Below are positions 8,966 through 17,465 of a stretch of DNA of 64,000 bases, piece by piece. Position 1 is the first letter of the stretch. Every line of letters begins with the position of its first letter. The stretch comes from Chloroflexota bacterium (GTDB taxonomy: Bacteria > Chloroflexota > Anaerolineae > J036 > Brachytrichaceae). Below the pieces are notes generated by a model, which made no database searches, was not told the origin of the DNA, and was given only the letters and a program-made list of their open reading frames with translations. A program made the position numbers and the translations under genes. The stretch lies in contig JAUQQA010000004.1 in NCBI GenBank assembly GCA_030550095.1, positions 29,520 through 93,519 of the forward strand. The letters run 5' to 3'.

Positions 8966-11362
8966 ATGGTCAGCCTGGTGCTTGTTTCGCACAGCCGCGC
9001 CCTTGCCGAGGGCGCGGCTGCTTTAGCGCGCGAGATGGGCGGCGATGTGCCCATCGCGCTCGCTGCTGGGCTTGACGATCCACCCGGTGCCATCGGCACT
9101 GACGCAATGAAGGTATTAGCTGCTATCGAGCAGGTCTATTCTGAGGATGGCGTTGCAGTGCTGATGGATCTCGGTAGCGCCGTGCTCAGCGCTGAGACGG
9201 CGCTTGAGTTCCTCGACGAGGAACGCCGCGCGCGCGTGCGATTGTGCAACGCGCCTTTCGTCGAGGGCGCGATTGCGGCTGCAGCCCAGGCACGCATAGG
9301 CGCCTCGCTTGAGCAAGTGGTTGCAGAAGCAGAAGCGGCAGGGCGCGACAAGGGCATTGCGCCACAACAGCCCAGGTCACCCCACGAGGTCGCGGAACCC
9401 ACTCCGCTTGCCGTGCCACCAGAAGGCACGTTGAAAGCACAGTTCACGTTGCCTAACGTGCTCGGCATCCATGCCCGACCCGCAGCGCGCATCGTTCAGA
9501 TGCTCAGCACGCTGCAAGCCGAGGTCACGGTGCGCAACGTGACGCTAGGCAGTGCACCTGCAAACGCGCGCAGCCTCAACGCGCTTCTGCTGCTTGGCGC
9601 GCGCAAAGGACACGTTGTTGAAGTAAGCGCCGCTGGTCCAGATGCCGCACGCGTCTTAGACCAGTTCCAAGCGCTGATCGCGGAGAACCTCGGCGACCCA
9701 CCAGAGGAAGGAGCAACCACAGGCGTTGTCTTAGCCGCGGTGCCCGAAGGCGCGCTGAAAGGCATTGCTGCATCACCTGGCGTTGCAATGGGGAAGGCGC
9801 ACTGGCTACACCGCGCGACGCCGCAAGCACAGGCAGAAAGCCACGCCAACACCCCCCGCAATGCTGCTCACGAACGCCAACGCCTGGAGCGCGCGCTGGC
9901 TCAAGCGCGTGAGCGCATCGCAGCGCTGAGCGAACACGTAGCGCGCGCACACGGCGCGAGCGCAGCAGCTATCTTCCAAGCACACCTCTCCCTTCTCGAC
10001 GATCCAGCACTCCGCGCCGAAGCCGAGCGCGCCCTCAGCGAGGGCTTCTCGGCAGAACAAGCGCTCCAGCGCGCAGCTGCGCAGCTTGCCGAGCCGCTTG
10101 CGCAGTCGGAAGATGCGCTCTTGCGTGCGCGCGCTGCCGACGTGAACGATGTAGTTCAGCAGGTGTTAGCTCAGCTTGCGCCCTCTGCCCTAGAGGAGCA
10201 CCAACTCTCAGCAGACAACACGCCGCTTGTGCTGTGCGCTGAGGCGTTCGCGCCCTCTGAAGTAGCACGCTTACCAGCAAACGTTGTTGCGCTTTGCGCA
10301 GTGGGCGATAGCGCCGTGAGCCATGCAGCGATCTTGGCGCGCGCAGCGGGTGTGCCTGCGGTGTTTGGCGTAGGTGAAGCGCTGCGCACAGTTGGCGATG
10401 GACACACCCTTATCGTTGACGGCGACGGTGGTTTTGTGCTCGCCGCCCCTTCTGCCACACTGCAAGCACACTACGCAGAGCGCCTTGCGCAGCGTGATCA
10501 GCAGCGCCGTGCTGCACAACAAGCCGCGCATCTCCCTGCACAGACGCGCAGCGGCAAGCGCGTCGAGGTTGCCGCCAACATCGGCAGCTTAGAGGACGCG
10601 CAGCGAGCGCTCGAGCAGGGCGCGGATGGGGTTGGCTTGTTTCGCACAGAGTTCCTGTTTCTGGACCGCACAGCGCCACCCGACGAAGAGGAACAGTATC
10701 ATGCTTACCGCGCCATTGCCGCGTTGCTACAAGGTCGGCGTCTGGTGGTGCGCACGCTGGACGTAGGGGGTGATAAGCCATTGGCTTGGCTAGCGCTGCC
10801 CAAGGAGAACAATCCGTTTCTTGGGCTGCGCGGGCTGCGGTTGTGCTTGGCGCGTCCCGAAGTCTTTCAGGTTCAGCTACGAGCGTTGGCGCGTGTGGCG
10901 TGTGAGTTCCCGTTGCACGTGATGTTCCCGATGGTGAGCACGCTGGAAGAATGGCGTGCAGCGCGCGCGATGTGGGAGGAAGTTGCGGCGCCGCTCGGTG
11001 CACGTGCGGCTTTGGGGATCATGGTAGAGACACCAGCCGCTGCTTTGCAAGCAGAACTGTTTGCGCCTGAGGTGGATTTCTTCTCGGTGGGCACCAACGA
11101 CTTGACGCAGTACGTCTTCGCAGCGGAGCGCGGCAACCCAGCTCTAGCGCATCTCAACGATGCGTTTCATCCTGTGGTGCTTGCGCTGATCGAACGTGTG
11201 TGCCAAGCAGCACATGCGCACGGCAAGTGGGTGGGGGTATGCGGAGAGCTAGGTGCTGACACGCGTGCAATTCCCGCGCTGGTTGCGCTCGGCGTGGACG
11301 AATTGAGCGTGGCGCCAGCGGCGGTTGCACGCGTCAAACAGACCATCCGCGCATTGCCCTAG
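8966..11362 (+). CDS. dhaM: DhaM-HPr-Enzyme I fusion phosphotransferase
   Basis: Encodes 798 residues with three phosphotransfer modules. Residues 1-130 are the EIIA-mannose-like DhaM domain (His9 in VLVSHSRALAEG). Residues 150-240 are HPr (His169 in GIHARPAARI). Residues 253-798 are a full PEP-protein phosphotransferase (Enzyme I) with His453 in SHAAILARAAGVPAV, the PEP-binding segment VGLFRTEFLFLDRTAPPDEE kept to its core here, FSVGTNDLTQYVFA, and the acid-base cysteine Cys759 in GVCGELGAD. E. coli DhaM carries only a truncated Enzyme I; here the C-terminal PEP-binding barrel is complete, so one polypeptide could carry phosphate from PEP all the way to DhaL. It starts immediately after the dhaL stop and ends 10 bp before a convergent gene. 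Confidence 0.92.
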   Translation: MVSLVLVSHSRALAEGAAALAREMGGDVPIALAAGLDDPPGAIGTDAMKVLAAIEQVYSEDGVAVLMDLGSAVLSAETALEFLDEERRARVRLCNAPFVEGAIAAAAQARIGASLEQVVAEAEAAGRDKGIAPQQPRSPHEVAEPTPLAVPPEGTLKAQFTLPNVLGIHARPAARIVQMLSTLQAEVTVRNVTLGSAPANARSLNALLLLGARKGHVVEVSAAGPDAARVLDQFQALIAENLGDPPEEGATTGVVLAAVPEGALKGIAASPGVAMGKAHWLHRATPQAQAESHANTPRNAAHERQRLERALAQARERIAALSEHVARAHGASAAAIFQAHLSLLDDPALRAEAERALSEGFSAEQALQRAAAQLAEPLAQSEDALLRARAADVNDVVQQVLAQLAPSALEEHQLSADNTPLVLCAEAFAPSEVARLPANVVALCAVGDSAVSHAAILARAAGVPAVFGVGEALRTVGDGHTLIVDGDGGFVLAAPSATLQAHYAERLAQRDQQRRAAQQAAHLPAQTRSGKRVEVAANIGSLEDAQRALEQGADGVGLFRTEFLFLDRTAPPDEEEQYHAYRAIAALLQGRRLVVRTLDVGGDKPLAWLALPKENNPFLGLRGLRLCLARPEVFQVQLRALARVACEFPLHVMFPMVSTLEEWRAARAMWEEVAAPLGARAALGIMVETPAAALQAELFAPEVDFFSVGTNDLTQYVFAAERGNPALAHLNDAFHPVVLALIERVCQAAHAHGKWVGVCGELGADTRAIPALVALGVDELSVAPAAVARVKQTIRALP

Positions 11363-11372
11363 CTGCGGCGTC

Positions 11373-12746
11373 TCAAAACGCGCCGCGTCCTTTGATCACC
11401 GCAGGGATGGTGCGCAGCAAGATGAAGATATCGAGCCAAAGGGAGTAGTTGCGGATGTAGTAGAGGTCATCCTCCACATGCTCGTGCATTGGGCGCTCAC
11501 TGCGGCCGTTGATCTGCCACCATCCGGTCATGCCAGGGGGCACAGCGAAGCGACGACGCTGCCAAGGTTGGTAACGTTCGACCAGCCAGGGGAGCTCAGG
11601 GCGCGGGCCGACCAGGCTCATCTCGCCTTTTAGCACGTTGAAGAGCTGCGGCAGTTCATCGAGGCTGAAGCGCCGAAGCCAACGCCCAAGCCGGGTCACG
11701 CGCGGGTCATTGCGGCGTTTGTGTGGCACGCCGCTGGGTGGCTGCTGTGGTGCATCAACGTACATCGTGCGGAACTTGTACATGCCGAACGGGCGTCCGC
11801 CCTCGCCGATGCGCTCTTGCTTGATCAGCGCTGGGCCTGGCGAATCGAGGCGGATGAGCACGCCGATCAGTAGCATGAGCGGCGCAGTGACCACAAGCGT
11901 GAGCGAACCGATGATGAGGTCCATCAGCCGCTTGAGCGCGCGGTTGAAGCTGTCGTCGAGTGGCGAGTGACGCAGCCGCAGCAGTGGTACGCCGTTTAGG
12001 TCCTCGACGCGCGTGGTGAACCAAGCAAGGTCAAGCACGTCAGGCACCAGGCTGATCTGCACAGGGAAAGGTTCGAGGGCTTGGACGAGAGCCAACAACT
12101 GGTTATAGGCGCTGCGCCGTAGCGCGAAGATCACCTCAGTCACGCTACCTTGGCTAACGAGGTTTGTAAGATCCTGGGTGCTCCCGACAACAGCAAAGCC
12201 TTCGAAGCTACCGCTTGGAGCCAGCGCGTCATCCACGAAGCCAATCACATGCACCTTTTTGCCGGTCTTGCTAAGCTGCCGTGCAATGTTCAAGCCGAGC
12301 GACGTTGCACCCACAATCAGCACCGAACTGGGCTTGGTGTTGCGTGCTCTCAACGCATGGTGAACCGAGTGGGTCATCAAGAGAAAGGCAAAACTAAGCC
12401 CACTAAACAACAAGAACTTCTGAGGTGGTAACACTTGCGGGAAAAAGTAGAGAAAGCTTGCAACCAGCACAAGTGCAAGAAAGTTTGCTTTAAACAGAGC
12501 ACGCAGCTCTTCGAACAAGGTTGAGCTGCGAATCCAACACGAATCACCACGCACCAGAGCAAGCCCCCAAAACAGTCCAACCATTGCGTACAGCCCCCAC
12601 TCCACCGTTAGCGCTCCTCTGTCTAGCGAGGGTTGTGCGTAAACGGCCAAGGACAATGCCAGAAGAACAAGAGCTAAGTCAAAGAAGAACAAACCGACGC
12701 TCCAACGGTTAGCCCGATGCTGGTATGTGGTGTTACCCTGTTCCAT
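11373..12746 (-). CDS. Undecaprenyl-phosphate sugar phosphotransferase (WcaJ/CpsE type)
   Basis: Encodes 457 residues of the polyprenyl-phosphate hexose-1-phosphate transferase family, which loads the first sugar onto the lipid carrier at the inner membrane to start exopolysaccharide synthesis. Four to five N-terminal membrane helices (residues 18-125) are followed by a CoA/nucleotide-binding-like domain (SVLIVGATSLGLNIARQL). The catalytic bacterial sugar-transferase domain begins near 270 with a membrane re-entrant helix, then KQERIGEGGRPFGMYKFRTM, RLGRWLRRFSLDELPQLFNV and the signature GEMSLVGPRPELP, ending in PPGMTGWWQINGR. All signature motifs are intact. It may serve the polysaccharide operon at 38-46 kb. 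No SD or clear -10 is evident upstream. Confidence 0.92.
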   Translation of the reverse strand: MEQGNTTYQHRANRWSVGLFFFDLALVLLALSLAVYAQPSLDRGALTVEWGLYAMVGLFWGLALVRGDSCWIRSSTLFEELRALFKANFLALVLVASFLYFFPQVLPPQKFLLFSGLSFAFLLMTHSVHHALRARNTKPSSVLIVGATSLGLNIARQLSKTGKKVHVIGFVDDALAPSGSFEGFAVVGSTQDLTNLVSQGSVTEVIFALRRSAYNQLLALVQALEPFPVQISLVPDVLDLAWFTTRVEDLNGVPLLRLRHSPLDDSFNRALKRLMDLIIGSLTLVVTAPLMLLIGVLIRLDSPGPALIKQERIGEGGRPFGMYKFRTMYVDAPQQPPSGVPHKRRNDPRVTRLGRWLRRFSLDELPQLFNVLKGEMSLVGPRPELPWLVERYQPWQRRRFAVPPGMTGWWQINGRSERPMHEHVEDDLYYIRNYSLWLDIFILLRTIPAVIKGRGAF

Positions 12747-12843
12747 AGGTTGTCATTTCGGGTAAAGCGAACTTCTTTGCGTTCCCCCCTAAGTGCAGCG
12801 ATGCGCAACTGCGAAGACATCGGGAGGTGCTGTCTGGATTCTA

Positions 12844-12859
12844 GTGCTCATAGGAGCAC
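12844..12859. promoter_or_regulatory. Inverted repeat between divergent envelope genes
   Basis: GTGCTC-ATAG-GAGCAC, a perfect 6-bp dyad with no T-run, in the 221-bp gap (12747-12967) between the sugar phosphotransferase and the deacetylase. It could be an operator shared by the two genes. Apart from this dyad and the -10 at 12951 I see nothing coding in the gap. Confidence 0.3.
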
Positions 12860-12950
12860 GCGACAAGGTTGAGCAAACGATTTCAAAGAGCATTTGCACG
12901 GATTCGTGCTGGTACTGAGTCGGCACTACCTGCAAAAGCTGCTCCACCCG

Positions 12951-12956
12951 TAGAAT
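12951..12956 (+). promoter_or_regulatory. -10 element of the polysaccharide deacetylase gene
   Basis: TAGAAT, 11 nt before the ATG at 12968, with no SD. It argues for 12968 as start over the TTG at 12869, which lies upstream of this promoter. Confidence 0.5.
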
Positions 12957-12967
12957 CCCTCCACGCG

Positions 12968-13822
12968 ATGACCGGAAAGCAATGGTCGCGACGGTGCTTT
13001 CTTGCATTAGCAAGCGCAGCACTGCTCAGCGCGCTGCGTGCGCGATCATCGTACGCACAACGGCTGCCGCCCGAGGACGACCCACGCGCACTCCTCCGCC
13101 CAACACCACGACCGCGCCCGCCTTTGCGCGCGCGTGTGCCTATTTTGATGTATCACTACATCTCTGCGCCGCCTACGCCCAACGACCGCCTGCGCTACAA
13201 CCTGAGCGTGCCGCCTGCGGAATTCGAGCTGCACCTCGACATGCTCCAACGCTTAGGATACACCACCATCAGCCTCTACGACCTCTACGCGCATCTCAAA
13301 GACGGCGCGCCGTTACCGCCAAAGCCCGTTGTGCTCACTTTCGACGACGGCTACCTCGATGCCTACACTGAGGCCTTCCCACGCCTCAAGGCACGCAAGA
13401 TGACCGGCACATTTTTCATCGTCACGGACTTCATCAACTTTAGAAACCCAAACCACCTCACCTGGGCAATGGCACGCGAGATGGCAGAAGCCGGGATGAG
13501 CATTGAGCCACACTCACGCACGCACCCCGACCTGCGCAACCGTAGCCACAATTTCCTCGTGTGGGAAATCTTGGGTCCCATCGAGCAGATCACCTACTAC
13601 GCCTATGGCGAGCGCCGCCGCCCGCGCTTCTTCTGCTACCCATCAGGGCAGTATGATGATCACGTCATTCGCTTTCTCAAAACAGTGGACATTTGGGCAG
13701 CAGTGACCACACAACCTGGTCTGGTGCACACGCTACAAAACGCGTACACATGGTCACGTCAGCGCGTGCTGCCTGGGATGAACGCTAAGCAGTTCGCCCG
13801 CTTACTTGGAGAGTCGGTGTAA
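12968..13822 (+). CDS. Secreted polysaccharide deacetylase (NodB-type)
   Basis: Encodes 284 residues. The N-terminus MTGKQWSRRCFLALASAALL has the twin-arginine pattern SRRxFL followed by a hydrophobic stretch, suggesting Tat export. A Pro/Arg-rich linker leads to a NodB-homology (CE4) domain: ILMYHYIS, the metal-binding LTFDDGYLDAY, the HxxxH pair in PHSRTHPDL, and FCYPSGQYDD. These residues bind the divalent metal and make the domain likely active on N-acetylated glycans in the envelope. The frame is open back to a TTG at 12869, but the Tat signal and the promoter favour 12968. The stop is 14 bp before mutL, so the two are probably cotranscribed. Confidence 0.87.
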   Translation: MTGKQWSRRCFLALASAALLSALRARSSYAQRLPPEDDPRALLRPTPRPRPPLRARVPILMYHYISAPPTPNDRLRYNLSVPPAEFELHLDMLQRLGYTTISLYDLYAHLKDGAPLPPKPVVLTFDDGYLDAYTEAFPRLKARKMTGTFFIVTDFINFRNPNHLTWAMAREMAEAGMSIEPHSRTHPDLRNRSHNFLVWEILGPIEQITYYAYGERRRPRFFCYPSGQYDDHVIRFLKTVDIWAAVTTQPGLVHTLQNAYTWSRQRVLPGMNAKQFARLLGESV

Positions 13823-13836
13823 AAAGCAAGCCCGCC

Positions 13837-15651
13837 ATGCCCATTCGCATCTTGCCCGATGAAGTCGTGGCGCGCATCGCTGCTGGCGAAGTCGTGGAGC
13901 GGCCGGCCTCTGTTGTGAAAGAGCTGGTGGAGAACGCAATTGACGCCGGCGCCAGTGAAATCCGCGTGGAGTGCCTCGAAGGCGGCAAGCGGCTAATCCG
14001 CGTCACGGACAACGGCAGCGGCATTCGCAGCGACGAAGTGGCGCTTGCGTTCGCGCATCATGCCACCAGCAAGTTGCGCTCAGCAGACGACCTCGCCGAA
14101 ATTCGAACGCTAGGGTTTCGCGGCGAGGCGCTCGCAAGCATCGCGGCAGTAGCGCAGGTGACGTGTCTCACGCGACATGTTGAGGAGAACCTCGGCACAC
14201 TTGTGCGCCTCGAGCAGGGGCACGTGGTGAGCGAGTCACGCGTGGGGCGCGCACCAGGCACGACGATGACCGTCGAGCACCTCTTCGCCGCGGTGCCTGC
14301 ACGCCTCAAGTTCCTCAAGACCACCCAAACTGAGCGCGGTCACATTGACGCGCTGCTCACTCGCTACGCCCTCGCGTACCCGCACATCCGCTTTGCGTTG
14401 CTCCACGAAGGAAAACTTGTGTTTCAGTCGAGCGGCAATGGCAACTTACGAGATGTGCTTGTGGCGGTGTACGGCGCCGAGATGGCAGCGAACATGGTGC
14501 CCGTGGAAGGCGAGCACGACGCGATGCGCGTGTGGGGCTTCGCAGCGTTGCCTTCGCTCGATCACGCGAACCGCAGCAAGATCACACTCTTCGTGAACGG
14601 GCGACCCGTGCAAGACGCCAAGCTCGGCTACGCCGTGATTCAGGCGTATCACACGCTGCTGATGACCGGGCGCTACCCCATTGCCGTTATCATGGTGCAG
14701 CTCCCGCCGAGCGAGGTGGATGTGAACGTGCACCCCGCGAAGGCGGAGGTGCGCTTTCGCGACCCCGATGCAGTGTTTAGCCTGGTGCAGCGCGCCGTGC
14801 GCAAGGCGTTGCTCGACCATCTCCAGCCCACGCCGATTCACCTTTCGACCTCATCACGCATCCCGCAACCGCCCGAGGAACGGATTGAGTCCGCCGAGCA
14901 GCGAACCGCTGCACCTGCATCTCCTGCGCAAGCGTTACCCACAGCCCAGCAACCTCCGCTGCGCGGCAGCGAGGCGTGGGAACAGGTCGGCATCCCTAAG
15001 CAAACACAACGTCCGCCGGAACCGACGCATGACGCCCTTAGGCTTCCCGGTGTGCGCGCCGAGGTGAATGCACTGCCGGCGCTGCGCGTGCTCGGGCAGC
15101 TGGCGCAAACTTACATCCTCGCCGAAGGGCCAGAGGGGCTTTACCTGATTGACCAGCACGCTGCGCACGAGCGCATCCTATGGGAGCGCTTGTTGGCGCA
15201 GCGCGAATTGGGCGCAGTGGAGTCGCAGGCGTTGCTCGACCCGGTTGTGGTCACGCTGCCCATGGAGAGCGCGGCGCTGCTCGAGGAAAACGCGCCGATG
15301 CTGCGCGACCTCGGCTTCGAGGTCGAACCCTTTGGGAACAACACGTTCCTCGTGCGCAGCGTGCCAGCCATCATGATCCAAGACGACATCAGCGCTGCAG
15401 TGCGCGAGATCGTCGCCGATCTTGAGAGCAACGAACCTGTGCTGCGGCGAGAGCTTGAGGCGCGCGTGTTGCGGCGCGTGTGCAAGCGCATGGCCATCAA
15501 AGCGGGGCGTGTGCTTTCGTTTGCTGAGATGCAAGCGCTGGTGCGCGACCTCGAGGCGTGCGAGTCGCCGCGCACGTGCCCTCACGGGCGCCCCACCATG
15601 ATTCATCTCGGGTTGACGCAGCTGGAGAAAGCGTTCGGTCGTTTGGGCTAA
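13837..15651 (+). CDS. mutL: DNA mismatch repair protein MutL
   Basis: Encodes 604 residues. The N-terminal GHKL ATPase has Glu29 in KELVENAIDAGA, DNGSGI and the lid GFRGEALASIAAV; TGRYPIAVIMVQLPPSEVDVNVHPAK marks the transducer domain (its core is DVNVHPAK). A variable linker (about 330-410) leads to the dimerisation domain. That domain keeps the endonuclease metal motif DQHA-x2-E-x4-E (starting at Asp439) and the ACESPRTCPHGRP zinc-site segment, so this is the nicking type of MutL used by bacteria without MutH strand marking. No mutS is nearby. The gene follows the deacetylase by 14 bp and shares a 4-base stop overlap with the convergent HAD gene. Confidence 0.96.
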   Translation: MPIRILPDEVVARIAAGEVVERPASVVKELVENAIDAGASEIRVECLEGGKRLIRVTDNGSGIRSDEVALAFAHHATSKLRSADDLAEIRTLGFRGEALASIAAVAQVTCLTRHVEENLGTLVRLEQGHVVSESRVGRAPGTTMTVEHLFAAVPARLKFLKTTQTERGHIDALLTRYALAYPHIRFALLHEGKLVFQSSGNGNLRDVLVAVYGAEMAANMVPVEGEHDAMRVWGFAALPSLDHANRSKITLFVNGRPVQDAKLGYAVIQAYHTLLMTGRYPIAVIMVQLPPSEVDVNVHPAKAEVRFRDPDAVFSLVQRAVRKALLDHLQPTPIHLSTSSRIPQPPEERIESAEQRTAAPASPAQALPTAQQPPLRGSEAWEQVGIPKQTQRPPEPTHDALRLPGVRAEVNALPALRVLGQLAQTYILAEGPEGLYLIDQHAAHERILWERLLAQRELGAVESQALLDPVVVTLPMESAALLEENAPMLRDLGFEVEPFGNNTFLVRSVPAIMIQDDISAAVREIVADLESNEPVLRRELEARVLRRVCKRMAIKAGRVLSFAEMQALVRDLEACESPRTCPHGRPTMIHLGLTQLEKAFGRLG

Positions 15652-16367
15652 GCACCGAGCGGCTCTGCCCACTCGCGCGTCGGGATCAGCGCTAGCACCT
15701 CGCGCAGCCGCTTCACACGGCGCGTGTAGTAGCGCTCGAACACATCGCGTGGGTCCACCAAGATCGCGTCCATGCCGATGTTCAGCGGGCCCACCACGTC
15801 GGCAAAGAAGTTGTCGCCGATGTAGATCGCCTCTTCGGGGTCCAAGCCGCCCGCCAGCTCGAGCGCGCGGTAGAAGATGCGCGGGTCAGGTTTGTAACAG
15901 CCAGCCTCGCCCGCAGAAAGCGTGAAATCAAAGAACGCCTCAAAGCCATACTGCGCCACGATCGGCTGCAATGGCTCTTCGCGGTTGGAGACCAAGCCGA
16001 GGATGTAACCTGCCTGCTTGAGCTGCGTGAGCACGGGGCGCGTATCGGCGAACACCACATCCTGCGGCTCGTAGTGCTCGAAGAAGTCTTGGATGCGCTG
16101 CGCGCAGTCCTCGCAATTGCGCACGTTCATCGCGTTGAGCAGGATCTGGTTGTAGTTCACCCAAAAGCTGCGCTTGTCGTAGCGCGCGAGGTCCACATCG
16201 GCTTGTGCGCTTGCCCAGTAGCGGTGTGCCTCGCGCTCGCAGATTTTGATCTGTCGCTCGGTGAGCTGAATGCCCACGCGACCCGCATACTCGACAAACG
16301 CCTCGAAGCCTTCAGGCTGGTTCGCCCGCAAGGTTCCATCCAGGTCAAAAATCACGGCTTTGATCAT
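15648..16367 (-). CDS. HAD-family hydrolase (phosphatase)
   Basis: Encodes 239 residues of the haloacid dehalogenase superfamily with a helical cap (subclass I). The nucleophile motif is VIFDLDGTL near residue 6, motif II is GLVSNREE, motif III is CYKPDPRIFYRALE and motif IV is YIGDNFFADV. The cap is larger than in phosphoglycolate phosphatase and begins around residue 20. The substrate is unknown; such proteins usually act on small phosphorylated metabolites. The start at 16367 is chosen because the catalytic strand follows at once and a -10 lies 11 nt upstream. The stop codon overlaps that of mutL by three bases in the opposite direction. Confidence 0.87.
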   Translation of the reverse strand: MIKAVIFDLDGTLRANQPEGFEAFVEYAGRVGIQLTERQIKICEREAHRYWASAQADVDLARYDKRSFWVNYNQILLNAMNVRNCEDCAQRIQDFFEHYEPQDVVFADTRPVLTQLKQAGYILGLVSNREEPLQPIVAQYGFEAFFDFTLSAGEAGCYKPDPRIFYRALELAGGLDPEEAIYIGDNFFADVVGPLNIGMDAILVDPRDVFERYYTRRVKRLREVLALIPTREWAEPLGA

Positions 16368-16378
16368 GGCTGTCGTGC

Positions 16379-16384
16379 AGTGTA
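16379..16384 (-). promoter_or_regulatory. -10 element of the HAD gene
   Basis: TACACT on the minus strand, 11 nt before the ATG at 16367, with no SD. It lies 15 bp from the divergent trmI -10. Confidence 0.45.
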
Positions 16385-16399
16385 GCAGCCTTGGCGTGG

Positions 16400-16405
16400 C
16401 ACAAT
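16400..16405 (+). promoter_or_regulatory. -10 element of trmI
   Basis: CACAAT, 11 nt before the GTG at 16417. An imperfect hexamer whose spacing matches the other leaderless genes of the window. Confidence 0.35.
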
Positions 16406-16416
16406 TGCAAGCCGCC

Positions 16417-17259
16417 GTGAACCTCATTCGACCCGACGACCTTGCGCTTGTTGTGGATGCGCGCGGCAAGGCTCACGTGATCAAACTGCGACCTGGCGCG
16501 CGCTTCGAGACCCATCACGGCTTCATACCCCATGACGCGGTGATCGGACAACCATGGGGGTGTGTAGTTGAATCCTCGCTTGGGCATCCGTATCTTTTCG
16601 TGCAGCCAAGCATCGCTGACCTCATCACACACATCAAGCGCAGCTCACAGGTGATCTACCCAAAGGACAGCGCCTACATCCTGATGCGCCTCAATGTGCG
16701 CCCGGGCGCGCGCGTGTTGGAGTGTGGCTGCGGCAGCGGCGGTTTAACAACAGCGCTGGCGAGCGCCGTAGGACCCACAGGACACGTGTTCTCGCAAGAT
16801 GTGCGCGAGGATTTCATCGCGCTCGCGCAGCGCAACCTCGAGCGCGTCGGCTTGGCGCAACGCGTCACCTTCTTGCGCGGCGACTGCGCGCAGGGCTTTC
16901 TCGTGTCTGAGCCAGTGGACGCCGTGTTTTTGGATCTGCCCGCGCCGGAGTTGTGCGTGGCGCAGGCGCGCGCCGTGCTCAAGGACGGCGGCTTCTTCGG
17001 CTCGCTGGTGCCCACGACCAACCAGGTTGTCAACCTGCTGCGCGCGCTTGAGCGCGCCCGCTTTGGCTTACTTGAGGTGGAAGAGCTCCTGCTGCGGCGC
17101 TACAAGCCTGTGCCTGACCGATTGCGCCCGCAAGATCGCATGGTGGCGCACACAGGCTATCTGATCTTCGCGCGCGCGATCGTCACCGCATTGCCCCAAG
17201 CACAACCCACCCAAGAAGACGACGATGCACACATGGACGCACCAGACGAGACAACGTAA
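16417..17259 (+). CDS. trmI: tRNA (adenine-58-N1)-methyltransferase
   Basis: Encodes 280 residues of the TrmI/Trm61 family, which methylates A58 in the T-loop of tRNA and helps stability at raised temperature. The N-terminus LIRPDDLALVVDARGK and THHGFIPHDAVIGQPWG form the family's small beta domain. IYPKDSAYILMRLNVRPG leads into the Rossmann SAM site GCGSGGLTTALA, and VDAVFLDLPAPE carries the catalytic-site Asp. The GTG at 16417 is chosen because family homology begins there (VNLIRPDDL) and a -10 lies 11 nt upstream. ATG codons at 16366 and 16270 are alternatives that would overlap the divergent HAD gene. Confidence 0.88.
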   Translation: MNLIRPDDLALVVDARGKAHVIKLRPGARFETHHGFIPHDAVIGQPWGCVVESSLGHPYLFVQPSIADLITHIKRSSQVIYPKDSAYILMRLNVRPGARVLECGCGSGGLTTALASAVGPTGHVFSQDVREDFIALAQRNLERVGLAQRVTFLRGDCAQGFLVSEPVDAVFLDLPAPELCVAQARAVLKDGGFFGSLVPTTNQVVNLLRALERARFGLLEVEELLLRRYKPVPDRLRPQDRMVAHTGYLIFARAIVTALPQAQPTQEDDDAHMDAPDETT

Positions 17260-17388
17260 ACAATGCCCCAGCATGACCTTACCAGACACCGCCAACATCT
17301 CCAGCCCTGGACCAAATGTCGCGTTCCTCGCAGCCGCGTCTACGTGCCCATCGTGCGCCGCTAGCGGCAAAATCCCCCGCCATGGACT

Positions 17389-17430
17389 TTCAACACCCGA
17401 GGTGGGCAACCTGCCTCGGGTGTTGAACTT
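17389..17430 (+). terminator. Hairpin terminator after trmI
   Basis: A perfect 14-bp stem (TTCAACACCCGAGG, 17389-17402, with 17414-17427) and 11-nt loop, 130 bases past the trmI stop and 38 before metH. It is followed by CTTTCTCC, a weak T tract, so termination on the plus strand is likely but not certain. The 17260-17465 gap holds nothing else but the metH -10. Confidence 0.65.
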
Positions 17431-17452
17431 TCTCCCCAAACGGTCAGCGCAC

Positions 17453-17458
17453 TAGAAT
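17453..17458 (+). promoter_or_regulatory. -10 element of metH
   Basis: TAGAAT exactly 7 nt before the metH ATG, with no SD. Transcription would start at or next to the A of the start codon. Confidence 0.55.
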
Positions 17459-17465
17459 TGCCGCT

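Noticed and set aside
12789..13022. 77-codon minus-strand open frame across the gap before the deacetylase
   Set aside because: It is antisense to the deacetylase signal peptide and its promoter and has no recognisable features.
17225..17455. Small open frame after trmI
   Set aside because: It overlaps the trmI end and runs through the terminator hairpin at 17389-17427; no SD or homology.
17260..17465. Cobalamin or SAM riboswitch before metH
   Set aside because: No B12-box or SAM core was seen, and the -10 seven bases before the ATG leaves no room for a leader.
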